DNA from: Achatina immaculata
Taxonomy: Eukaryota; Mollusca; Gastropoda; Stylommatophora; Achatinidae
Assembly (NCBI GenBank): GCA_009760885.1
Contig: CM019700.1
Coordinates: 4,507,062 to 4,571,061, forward strand
Reading direction: 5' to 3'
DNA: 64,000 nucleotides
Both the position numbers and the translations under genes were made by a program. Numbering within the stretch: the first letter of the stretch is position 1; each line of letters begins with the position of its first letter. Below the pieces are notes generated by a model. That model worked only from the letters and a program-made list of their open reading frames with translations. It was not told the origin of the DNA and made no database searches. Of the stretch, positions 1-11,800 are shown piece after piece.

Positions 1-255
1 ACTCATGAATGTGGCTTCCAGCTTCTTGAACATCCCCCTTATTCCCCAGATTTGGCCCCTTCGGACTATTACCTGTTTATCAAACTAAAAAATGAGCTCA
101 GTGGTTGCAAATTTGCTTCAGATGATGACGTCATTCATGCCGTAGACCACTTTCTACTGCCACAAGATGCTGACTTTTACAAAGAAGGGATCCGTATGCT
201 CCAGGATCACTGGACTAAGTGCATAAACTTGCAAGGAGACTATGCTGAGAAATAA
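1..255 (+). pseudogene. mariner transposase, C-terminal end (cut by window edge)
   Basis: The frame is open from base 1 to the stop after codon 85. It reads like the C-terminal catalytic part of an IS630-Tc1-mariner transposase: an HECGFQLLEHPPYSPDLAPSD block, then a YLF.KLKNEL segment, and an ending in KCINLQGDYAEK. In mariner (DD34D) enzymes the third catalytic aspartate is the D of LAPSD, and it is present here. The N-terminal DNA-binding domain and the first two acidic residues lie outside the window, so integrity cannot be judged. About 65 bases after the stop probably form the 3' end of the element. It is the same subfamily as the minus-strand relic at 52.5-53.4 kb. Confidence 0.8.
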
Positions 256-1090
256 ACCAAAAAAGTTGTCCACAAATAATCCTTTGTACCTTAAGCCAAG
301 AACTTACCCCTCGTAATGCACAGAAAACAATACAACAACCACTTCTTCCTAATAAACGCTTTCCTCTGTCCATGCTATGATGTGTTTGGTCTATGTAGTG
401 CTGGGATTATGTTACAACATTCAAATATTTTAGTCTCCTCTGTAAACCAACAAACGTGTTTCACTATGGACAACACTGGAGGCCTATTTTTATCACTAAA
501 TAAAGTCATCACACATATAAAGTCTGTAGCAGCTAAATAGTTAATACGAGATGGATATGAAGAAGCATCGCAATGATGAACCAAAGTGAATAAGTAAAAA
601 TCAATCACCTTGAACCGAAAACATTGTTCTTTTCTCTATAGCCACCAGGGTTGCGAATTGTTGAATCGGTGAAGGTGTAAGTCAAGCCCGTGTCTTGCTC
701 TTTACGGGTATAGACATCGTGGGTGTCATCTGCTCGGACAGAACAGGGACTTAAAAGATGATATGAACCAAAGCTTCACATAAAGTACTAATGTAATAAA
801 AGTAAAACTAAATGTAGTAAAGTGGTTGTTCTATAGCAAAATCACTACAATCTGATGGGGAAAAAAGATCGCAGTAATAAGTGATGTAACAACAGTAGTT
901 CTGTGGTTAAAAACACTAGTGTAAAGTGACACAGAACCATTTCAAAGTGTTGAGCAATTCTCATCAGTGCACACTAGGACAAGCCCAAAGGTGCTCCTAT
1001 TTTCTCTTATAAAAAAGAAGCACCCGACAACAGCAAACATACTACGTAGGTCCCGCGAGAGCTCTGACACGAACAAGGCCAGAGATTCGC
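256..1090. other. no gene recognised
   Basis: Past the mariner 3' end this stretch is AT-rich unique-looking DNA. Short frames on both strands at 316-608 overlap each other and show no family signature. I see no RNA gene or transposon terminus. Confidence 0.4.
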
Positions 1091-1098
1091 TACCTTCG

Positions 1099-1357
1099 GT
1101 CTGAGAAGTTATAACGATGACGCTGATCTGCCACTCCTGGCCCTGAAATGACTGAGAAGAACAGTCTGAGAAGTTATGACGATGACGCTGACTCGGCCAC
1201 TCCTAGCCTTGAATTGACTGAGGAGAAACAAATTCTGAAGATCTTGAAACAAAACCATGAAGTGGGTTTAAGTGAACTGCCTGAGTTCATGGTGGAACCT
1301 GGCTTCTCAGCAGGCTCCACAACCATGTTAAACATGTCAAGTCTTAGCCCAGGTTGA
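1099..1357 (+). other. unrecognised short ORF with an internal 65-bp duplication
   Basis: A 69-codon frame (1148-1357) encodes an acidic, Ser-rich peptide (SYDDDADSATPSLELTEEKQ near its start). The DNA around 1099-1150 is repeated with changes at 1164-1222 (offset 65), so part of the coding-like sequence sits in a degenerate direct repeat. No family is recognised. It could be a fragment of a retroelement ORF or chance. No splice sites link it to the minus-strand gene. Confidence 0.2.
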
Positions 1358-1400
1358 AGGATAATAATAATCTTTCTAGGAGGCACTTGAAAATGCAAAG

Positions 1401-1955
1401 GAAACCCTGGCTCATCAGCTTATATAAATAAACTGTCTCTCTTTACTTCCAGCAGGAAACCCTGGCTCATCATCCTATATAAATAAACTGTCTCTCTTTA
1501 CTTCCACTAGGAAACCCTGGCTCATCAGCCTATATAAATAAACTGTCTCTCTTTACTTCCAGCAGGAAACCCTGGCTCATCAGCCTATATAAATAAACTG
1601 TCTCTCTTTACTTCCAGCAGGAAACCCTGGCTCATCATCCTATATAAATAAACTGTCTCTCTTTACTTCCACTAGGAAACCCTGGCTCATCAGCCTATAT
1701 AAATAAACTGTCTCTCTTTACTTCCAGCAGGAAACCCTGGCTCATCATCCTATATAAATAAACTGTCTCTCTTTACTTCCACTAGGAAACCCTGGCTCAT
1801 CAGCCTATATAAATAAACTGTCTCTCTTTACTTCCACTAGGAAACCCTGGCTCATCAGCCTATATAAATAAACTGTCTCTCTTTACTTCCAGCAGGAAAC
1901 CTTGGCTCATCAGCCTATATAAATAAATTGTCTCCTCTTTACTTCCAGTATTCTC
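1401..1955. repeat. minisatellite, 55-bp unit, about 10 copies
   Basis: Head-to-tail copies begin GAAACCCTGGCTCATC, run through TATATAAATAAACTG and end CTCTTTACTTCCAGCAG. Spacing is exactly 55 bp between successive starts (1401, 1456 and on). Copies differ by a few bases (CATC/CAGC, AGCAG/ACTAG). On the + strand every unit carries a pyrimidine tract followed by CAG or TAG, resembling a 3' splice site. Confidence 0.95.
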
Positions 1956-2099
1956 CAGAATTTGTCATGCTGTACAGTTATTGAAACAAACTGTTACACT
2001 GAACATAATTTTAACAAACTAAGCATTTACACATTTTCTGAATGTAATCATTAACTTTTGTTCAGTCAAAGGATCAAATAGGAGGCCTTAATTTATGAC

Positions 2100-2659
2100 T
2101 TAATAAATACAATCCTTTGTTATGTTACGCACTGCACGTGATCTGGCATTCAGTTGGGACCCGCACCCACTACCTTTGAATACATGTAACTCACAGAGTT
2201 CTACGTGGTGGGTGCTTTGGAAGAGATTACGACTGTTCCTTGATTTGTTCTGTGATGGATTTGCACAAGTCCAATTTGTTCATTTTGATGAGGTCCTCCA
2301 GTTTGGACCTTGATGTTAGCCAGCCAGCCTTGTCACTTCCATCTCGACAGTGTATCCATGTGATGTTTTTGATTTGTGATTTCTCAATTACTTCCAGCCA
2401 TTCACTTCTTGCAGGTTCGCGTTCCACATTTCTCAGTAGGCTTTGGGAATCTGTCATTTTTCTTCTCTAAAAACACCAAAGGACATCCTGATGCCAAAGG
2501 ATGAACATGTACGGCCATGCTCAGAGCTGGGCCCCTTACATTTTCCAGCTCATACACAAACCATGATAGCCTTGCATTCATAACAGTTCGGCAAAATGTT
2601 GTATAAACTAGGGGAAACAAGTAGGGAACAGCTTCATTACTTAAAGAGTACACAGTTGT
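2100..2659 (-). mobile_element. solo retroelement copy sharing a terminal region with the 36.5-kb palindromic element
   Basis: Read on the minus strand, the first about 60 bases (2659 down to 2600) match the arms of the palindromic elements at 36502-37271 and 38325-39096, ending in the shared CCTAGTTTATACA-like block. Homology to those elements stops at 2659/2660, where their hammerhead-like fold predicts cleavage. Further along the minus strand lies a 76-codon frame (2227-2457) rich in Lys and Glu that I do not recognise. A Penelope-like or retrozyme-like origin is inferred from the terminus only. Confidence 0.45.
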
Positions 2660-2724
2660 GCAATGCTGCATATTCAGTACATCCTCACATCTCCAAACTG
2701 GCCCAAGACAACACAGAGACTTAC

Positions 2725-2871
2725 CATCTTCCTCAAAATCACTTAAAGAATAGATCTCTTCCACCAGGTCCAGCTTCTTCTCTCCCTTTATCTGGACTCC
2801 TTCCCTTTCCTCAAAAATCCCACCCAAATGGGGTGTGGCCAAATGTTGCCAATGCCTCAACGTCAGTGAAC
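2725..2871 (-). CDS. TRAK1: TRAK exon 12 (Milton-family C-terminal block)
   Basis: The acceptor is CTCTGTAG before 2871 and the donor is GATG|GTAAGTC after 2725. The 147-bp exon encodes SLTLRHWQHLATPHLGGI followed by an acidic stretch with LVEEIYSLSDFEED. This matches the TRAK segment around HWQQLAQPHLGGI...NDFEED, the start of the conserved C-terminal region. It enters in phase 1 (matching the G left by exon 11) and leaves in phase 1. The frame reads on into the intron for over 90 codons, but that extension has no family similarity and overlaps the mobile element at 2.1-2.66 kb. Confidence 0.93.
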
Positions 2872-5800
2872 CTACAGAGTGTGGTAATATGATGGGTCTC
2901 TGTGACTATCTAAATAATATGATGGGTCTCTGTGACTATCTAAATAATATGATGGGTCTCTGTGACTATCTATTTCACGAAAACCACACATTCTAAATAC
3001 TGCAACAAATGGAGAGAAAAAGCTGCGGAAGATCTCTGACAGCAGGTATAAGATTCATTTATAAAGGTGGCTGTTGACATAACTGATAGTAGACAGATAG
3101 GATTTGAAGGAAGTTGTCTTATGAAAATTCAAAGAATACATTGGGAAGAATGTGTCACAAATAAGGAAATAATTAAATGAATTGGCACTGATAACATTAC
3201 TAAAGGATTCAAAAGATGACGATGGAAATAGCTGGGCCACATAATACAAATGAAAAAAAAAAACAAGGCACCCTTATACCGCCTTGACTTGGACACCTCA
3301 AGGAAAAAGAAAGAAGGGCAGGCCATTGGGGACATAGAGATGAGCAATACAGGAAGAACTAAAGGAAGTGGGAAAGACATGATTTGAGTTGTCCCAATTT
3401 GCTCAAGACAGGACTGGCTTGAGAACCTTTATGAAGCCTTATGCTTCATTGGGAGTACTAAGACTGATGATGATGATGATGATGATCACAGTAATTTTAA
3501 CTACAAAATAAAAAAAAACTGAACCATGTACTTTCCACTGGTTTAACAATCTGCAGTTTCTCTGCTAGCTTACAAAAGATGGCTACTTATATATCTTATA
3601 TCCTTCCCGTGCCGTTAAACGTCACATAAGGCTCACAAAGTAGTTCGCCAATTTTTCCTGTCTTCGGCGAGTCTTTCAACCTCATCAAAGGATTTTGTGC
3701 CTGTTAATTTGGCCTCTCTTAACAATGTCCTCTTCAGAGTTTCACGCGGTCTGCCTCTTTTTCTTTGGCCTATTGTGTTCCACTTGATAGCTTGTTTTGG
3801 GATTCTCTGATCATTTCTTCTCATCAAGTGACCAACATGTGTCCATCTCCTTTTCCTGATCACCCATGAGACTGGTTGTTGTTCAGTCATCTGTCTTATC
3901 TCTGCATTGTTCTTGAATTCATTCCACTTGATGCCGAGTATTTTCCTTAGGCATTTGTTTTCAAAAGAGTCTAATTTCTTTTCTATTTCTTTAGTTGTTT
4001 TCCAGCTTTCACATGCATAAATGAGGGTGGATATTACATTTGAATTGAATAGTCTTAACTTGGTTTTTGTGCTTATAACTTCTGAATTCCATATGTTCTC
4101 AAGATTCTTGAAGATTTATGCTGCTTTTGCAATTCTGATCCTAACTTCCTTTCTAGTGTCACCATCCTGGTCTATGTAGCTGCCAAGGTATGCAAATTGA
4201 TTGACTTCTTCAATATCTGTCCCTTCTAGGTATATTTTTCCATTTTGATTAATGGGAACTTTCATTATTTTTGTTTTGTCCTTGTTAATTTCAAGTCCTA
4301 TTTTGCTACCCATTGAAGACAGGGTATCTGTTTTTTCTCGCATGGAATTCACATTATTACTGATAAGAGTTATGTCATCAGCAAAATCAAGATCTTCTAG
4401 TTGGGTCCCATGTATCCAGTCAACACCTGTGTTACCTGTGCAGCATTTTTTCATTATGAAGTCTATTGTAATCCCAAAAAGTAAAGGAGACAGTATACAT
4501 CCTTGTTGCACACCTGTTTCAATCTGGAACCATTCACTCATCCCTTCTTCTGTCTTGACTGCACAACCATATCCATTGTAGAAGTCCTTAATGATGTTGA
4601 AAATTTTAGATGGTACTCCATATAGACATAAAATTCTCCACAATGAATCTCTGTGTATGCTATCAAATGCCTTTTTAAAATCTATGAAGTTCAGTATTAA
4701 TGGTTTCTGCTTTTCAATATGTTCTTCAAGTATTATTCTGAGAGTAAAGATCTGGTCGAGACAGCTTCTCTCTTTTCGAAATCCTGCTTGTTCTTCTCTC
4801 ATTGCAGTATCAACTTTACGTCTATTCAGAATGACTTTTCAAAATACTTTTGACACAACTAATATTAAGGTTACTCCTCTCCAGTTGTTAGTCACTAAGG
4901 TTGCCTTTTTTTGGTATTTTAACAATGATTTCTTTTTTCCAATTAGAACGGACCTTTTCTTCTTTCCAAATCTTGTTAAACATTCTCTGTAGTTGTCTCA
5001 TGTTGTCACTATTGATATCTTTTAACATTTCGGCTGTTATTTCATCTTCACTTGCAGCTTTGTTGTTAGCCATTAGATTCACTGCTGTTTCAATTTCATG
5101 CAATTTAATTTCATCTAGGTTGACATTTAGTTGTAGGGCTGGTAAGTCAGTTTCAAGGTTTAACAATTGTTTTGGGTGTGGTCGATTAAGTTCCTTGGAA
5201 GTGTTCAGCCCATCTTTGGTTTTGGTCTTTATTTGATGTTAATAGGGTTCCAAATTTAACAACAATGCACTGAAACGCATACCTTCCATTGGTTTCACAA
5301 TCTGCAACTTCTCTGATAACTTGTAATGATGGTTGTTGTTTGGCATCCCCGTGGATGTCACGCTGCCAGACGGTGACTGAAACACTTGCGGTATTGGACT
5401 TCTCAAATTGAACGGTGAAGTGCCACCACTCCTACAAGGAAGAACAAAAAGAAAGATATTTTTGAGTACTTAATGAGCATTAAGAATATAAGATGCGTTT
5501 TCTTATCAATGCTGTTTGCACCATTTGATGAAATGCAATCACTGGCATACAGCTGCTTGATATAATGCATTTCTCAAATCTCGGCTCTAGAATAAAAAAA
5601 TATGCAAGAAACTGTTACACACACTCTTCCAATCCTTCTAGCAATGCTATCTGCTATTCTCTTACAGCTGATGTGAAGGTGATGTTAAAGCCCAAGCTGT
5701 TGTGTCAGAGGGAGAAAGGGTCATGGTGGTTTGCTTCAAAGGCCTAGAGCATATCCAAGATACGAGCCTTTGACTCCAGCACCAAATGACCACAGTGAAT

Positions 5801-8800
5801 ACCAACCCAAAAACTAAGCCAAGGATGACAGCAGTCAATGTTATAAATTAAGTACTTAACCTGGTAAGACACTGTAAAGTAAAACAAGCAAAGGTAATCT
5901 TGTCATGCCTTGGAGGATATAGGGATATGGTGTTAGTGCCCATATTTTCCTGACACTGACGTAATGGATTATGAGGTACTGTACGTCATTTGGTCAAGCC
6001 ACTGAATGAGACACAAAAAGACATAGAGGTTGACCATGTGAAACTCTAAAGAGAACATTGTTGACAGAGGCTAATTTAGTGGGCATAAGATCCTTTGATG
6101 AGGTTTAAAAAAACTCGCCAAAAACTGAAATACATTGCAAACTACACTGTGAGCCCTTTGTGATGTATAACAGCACGGGAAGGATGCAAGATGTCACTTG
6201 GTCTAGATTAGGGCAATTCCTGTTAGCAAAATACTACATAAAACTATTTCCATTATATTACAATATTTCAAGAAACAAATACTACTCTCAAATTAAAAGC
6301 TTACATTGCTGCCTGCACTTTTCTCCTCCTCCTCTCCTCTTCTTCCTCCTGGAAGTCTCTCTCATTCTGCTCATTTGCCCTTCTCATGGCCAGCCTCTTA
6401 AGAGCACTTTCCAGGTCATTGGATCCAGGTATTCCAGGCTGTCCAAGCTCAGGATTTGACCTGTAAAATTGAAAATGTTACATTACCATCTGTTTTTCAT
6501 TTCCTTCACTTTCTTTCTGTTCTTTATTTATTTGTTATTATTTGCAAATATAAACATGATTTACTGTTAATGTACTGAGTAAATCTGCCAAATATTGATA
6601 CAAGCTGCACGCCAGCTGACATCCACTTGGTTCAAAACTTCCTTTTAATGATGAAAAGAGCTGTACTACTAACACAACATATGAAGATGATGATCTAAAT
6701 ATAACGTGTAGAGAAATATCAACTAAGTGAAGTAAATGATTCATGAGGAGCAAAGGAGTGGTACAGGCAGTAATATGTTGTGGATCCACCGCTGTCATGA
6801 CACAGTCGACTAATCAATAAAAACTGATACCTGACTTATTTGTGTCAAGGAAACATCTGACTGCAAGATGCGGCACACTAGATCATTAAGGGGGAAAAAA
6901 CAGAACATTAACACAGAAATTAAACCCATGAACATGGGAAATTGATTGAATTTGTGGTTGATGGAAGATGAGGAAAAAAAAAAAAGTTCACTGGAAACTA
7001 TATAATATTCACTCATTCATGTGTCCTGTCTTGGCAGAACACTGTTCTCTTGACAGCCGATTTGAAATCACCATGCCTAGCCAGCATATCTGCTTCAGCA
7101 ATGTGACGCTTAGAATGTCAATGACATCCTGATATCCATAATACTATACTGAAGACCCTTCTTGACAGCTAGATCAAAGGGACAACATAGACAGGTGGAC
7201 AACGTCTAGAGAATGTCAGGAACCAGCCTGGCCTAGTGCACTACAAAGGCAAAAAACAGAACACACTGGAGATTCACTGTAGCCAACCTTTTGTAGGGAT
7301 ATGACACAAGATGATGATGATGAAATCCTGGCCCTATCATCTTCTTGGTCAGCCCCTCCCTCATTTCCCAGAAGCCATGCCCTGCATTACTGTCCTCAAT
7401 AGGCCATCACATTATTTAATGTGAATAAAGATGGATAAACTTTTTATTTATATTCACATGTAACAAATACGAACTAAAAATGATACATAACACAAGCTGT
7501 CAGTAGGTTCACTTTATAAGCACTAACCCGTATAAGCTGTCCATGTCTGCACTGTAACCATCGCTGGTTTGGCTCTCAACATCTGACGGATAAGCTGATG
7601 GCGCCTGTGAATCACTCTCTCGTAAGATAGGGGGTCCCAACGACATCCTCGTTCCAGAGAATGCCTCTCTATGAGCTGCCTTAGCTGCGGCCCTTTTGGC
7701 TGCTCTTGCTGTCTCAAATACTTTCCAGCTATGAGACCTGGAGAAGGAATAACCAACTCTAAAAATACAACAAAGAAACTGATAACATTTTCCTAACGTT
7801 ATATCTAGTTGGTATTTTCAAAAACATCGTCTCTTGGAGATGCAGTGACTAAGTCAAAGACACAATGTGTGCTCCTGAAAGCAGGCAAGTCAAAGCTGGC
7901 CATGACCTTAAACTATATCCACAAACTACAGGGTGGTTCATAAAATCCTTCCCCGATTATGAAAAATCACATCGTAAAAAAATATGCTAGACAGAAACAT
8001 GAACACTGTGTTTCTTTTTTTCCCTGTGCAGGTAGCGCTGCAATCACCAGTATCTGAATGGCAACCACGAAGTGTGTTTTATGGTATCACGAAACAAACT
8101 CGCCAGTTTGCAGTTCAATGAGGGTTCAGAAATGAGTATGGATGAGACCTGTCAGACGTTAAATGCATCAAAGTTTTGTTGGTCTGTGAAGTTCAATGTC
8201 ACTGGCAGTGTTGGTATTCAGTTCATCAGTTCCTAATATTGAATCTTTGAAGGCAATGACAATGGATGCTTTAGCAGCGGCAACTGAAGAAATTTTGGGG
8301 GCACATGTGGCAAGAAATCGAGTATCACTTAAACATCCTCTGGGAAACAAACTGAGTGAATATTGAAATGCATGAATAAAATTAAGCAATTTAAAAAAAA
8401 AACAAAACCTTTCTCTAAGTTGAGGTCAAATTTACAAAAAGCCATATATCTGTAAGTAGCACAGTTTCTGTGTAGTAAATGTTTGAAATCAACAAAGGCT
8501 ATGCTCACCCTGCTCACTAGGTGTTGTGTAGTCAATGTCAGTATCAAGAAGTCAAAGTCAGAATCAAGAAGTCAAGGTCAGAATCATGAAGTCAAGGTCA
8601 GAATCATGAAGTCAAGGTCAGAATCATGAAGTCAAGGTCAGAATCAAGAAGTCATAATCAGTATCAAGAAGTCAAAGTCAGAATCAAGAAGTCAAAGTCA
8701 GAATCAAACAGTCAAGGTCAGAATCATGAAGTCAAGGTCAGAATCATGAAGTCAAAGTCAAAATCAAGAAGTCAAGATCAGAATCAAGAAGTCAAAGCCA

Positions 8801-11800
8801 GAATCAATTTCTGATGTAACTGATCAATATCAGTTATGAAAGAATTGTAGTTAGTATAAAAACAAGACCTGGAGTGGAAGGATGCAGCAGCAGCAGGCCA
8901 TCTTGCTCACAATTGAGAGGCCTACAGGAGTGCTGTTTGGGAGGCAAAGCTCCGCAAGGGACATGCAAATGAGTGAATGAATGGAGTGGAAGGTCTGACA
9001 TACTAACTCGCTGTCCCACTTGGAACAGGCTGTTATGATAATACAGCCCATTCAATGTGTCTTCTATGATTGTGAAGGCTGCTCAGGAACTTGCTTGTTC
9101 CAAGAAGCAAAGAGAACCACAACACCCCTTTCAGACATGGTGCCTTTATAAGTTCATGGTTCTGACTTCTAGTTCATGGCTAGGAAAAAAAAATATCATA
9201 CAAAACCAACAACTTCCACAATTACTCATCATACCTTCTGTTAGACTGTGACAGCTCCTGCTGAAGTGATGTCTCCAGCTCCGAAGCTAAAGAATCTGTG
9301 GGGACAGAATACGCTGAATGATGGTGTTGCCCGCTGGAGCGGACCTTGTGCTTCCCACGCATCACCCTTAGCTCATCCTGGGCTTCCTCCAGCATCTCAA
9401 GGAGCTCATCATATTTGTCCTGCATGCCACCAAGCTGTGATATTCAGAGATGGATCAGATAAGATGTGAGGATGCCACCAAGCTGTGATATTCAGGGATG
9501 GATCAGATAATAAGTGGGGCCCTAAATAATGCATGAGACACTAAGATTCAACCAAGCCGGTAATAACATACCCTCTCAGCCTGCCAAACAACACTCAAGA
9601 TCAAAGATATGGGCACTTAAATAACATAGGAGACAATAAGACACAACAGTCATCATCATCATCATCACCTTCATCTAACCAAATGGTTACTGATCTTAAT
9701 CATGTTTTCTCTGTCAAACATCTTTGATGTATCATTTAGCAAATGCATGCTATCCATATCAGCAAACATGATGAAAGCAAAGGTTGTTTAAAGTTTCCTT
9801 TTTCTCATCCCCCATCATCAAGCAACTTCCACGATCAAGAGAAAAAGAACATGGAAAAGCAATGACACAGAAAACAGGCAGGAACTTACAGCTATTTTTA
9901 AGACTCCTAATTATCCATAAAGTGACGGTGACACAGGTAAAACACAATATTCTAATTATGGAACAAAACTATATGACCGCGGTTATTTTTTTAAAAACTA
10001 ACATTTGAACAGTCCATGGCAGACAAAAAGTTTTTAAGAATTTGATAGTTACATGATATTACTTTCAATTCTCACCCTGCTTTCTTTGTTTTAATCCAAA
10101 CTGATGAGACAGAAAGATGTAACAAGGTTTACTTTGACACTCACCTCTTTGGTTAGTCTACGCTGCGATTCTGTTGATGCTATTAGCTTCTCTTGAATGT
10201 CCATATTCTCTAAGGTTAACTAGAATGTAAAAAAAGACAATAGACAAAAACTAAAAACATCTGTAAAGTAGAAAAAATGTCTTAAGGCGAAATATATATC
10301 TGACTACAAGATTCAACTACAAATCTGACTCCTACGTAACTGGCTCATTTCTATCAACTTTGATTCTATCCAAAATTACAACTCTCAATTCTGATTCCAG
10401 GGCCCTGGTTGGCTTTTCAACATTTGAATAAAATCACCATTTAAAAATGTCAGTGTTTCACTAAAATCACTAGTTGAAAATGTCAGTGTTTCACCAAAAT
10501 CACCAGTTAAAAATGTCAGTGTTTCACTGAAATCAGCAGTTGAAAATGTCAGTTTCAATAAAATCACCAGTTGAAAATGTCAGTATTTCACCAAAATTGC
10601 CAGTTGAAAATGTCAGTGTTTCAATAAAATCACCAGTTGAAAATGTCAGTGTTCCAATAAAATCACCAGTTGAAAATGTCAGTGTTCCAATAAAATCACC
10701 AGTTGAAAATGTCAGTGTTTCAATAAAATCACCAGCTGAAAATGTCAATGTTTCACTGAAATCACAAGTTGAAAATGTCAGTTTCAATAAAATCACCAGT
10801 TGAAAATGTCAGTGTTCCAATAAAATCACCAGTTGAAAATGTCAGCATTTCACAAAAATTGCCAGTTGAAAATGTCAGTGTTTCAATAAAATCACCAGTT
10901 GAAAATGTCAGTGTTTCACTGAAATCACCAGTTGAAAATGTCAGTGTTTCAATAAAATCACCAGTTGAAAATGTCAATATTTCACTAAAATTGCCAGTCG
11001 AAAATGTCAGTGTTTGAATAAAATCACCAACTGAAAATGTCAGTGTTTCAATAAAATCACCAGTTGAAAATGTCAGTGTTTCACTTATTCCAAGCAACTG
11101 TCACCATAAAGCTTTTGGCAGCTGATTTTATTGGAGAATATATCTTTTTTTTTTAATTTAAAGTCAGCCTTGGATGATTTGCTTATTTTCAGAACTGAAC
11201 AAAAGAAACTATGCCTCTTGGTAAGTCTTACCACCAGTGATGCATGTCAATCACAAATGCATTATCACACAGACGTGTTTATGCCTTGAATTATACCCAT
11301 GCAGCTTACTGCATATATATCTTTCATTACTCTTGTTTTAGACTATTGTCCATGCATCCCACTGCATGTAGATCTTTCATTACTTTGTTTACATTACTAT
11401 GTCCATGCATCCCACTGCATGTATATCTTTCATTACTTTGTTTACATTACTATGTCCATGCATCCCACTGCATGTAGATCTTTCATTACTTTGTTTACAT
11501 TACTATGTCCATGCATACCACTGCATGTAGATCTTTCATTACTTTGTTTACATTACTATGTCCATGCATCCCACTGCATGTAGATCTTTCATTACTTTGT
11601 TTACATTACTATGTCCATGCATACCACTGCACGTAGATCTTTCATTACTTTGTTTACATTACTATGTCCATGCATCCCACTCCACGTACATCTTTCATAA
11701 CTCTTGTTCTAGACTATATCCATGCATCCCGTTGCTCGTTGATCTTTCATAACTCTTGTTCTAGACTATATCCATGCATCCCACTGCACGTACATCTTTC

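Noticed and set aside
4252..5236. + strand ORFs opposite the LINE
   Set aside because: They are antisense to the reverse transcriptase frame, which has the FADD box and other RT motifs.
7523..7756. 77-codon ORF over TRAK exon 9
   Set aside because: Another frame of the same exon gives the family block WKVFETARAAKR and fits both splice phases.
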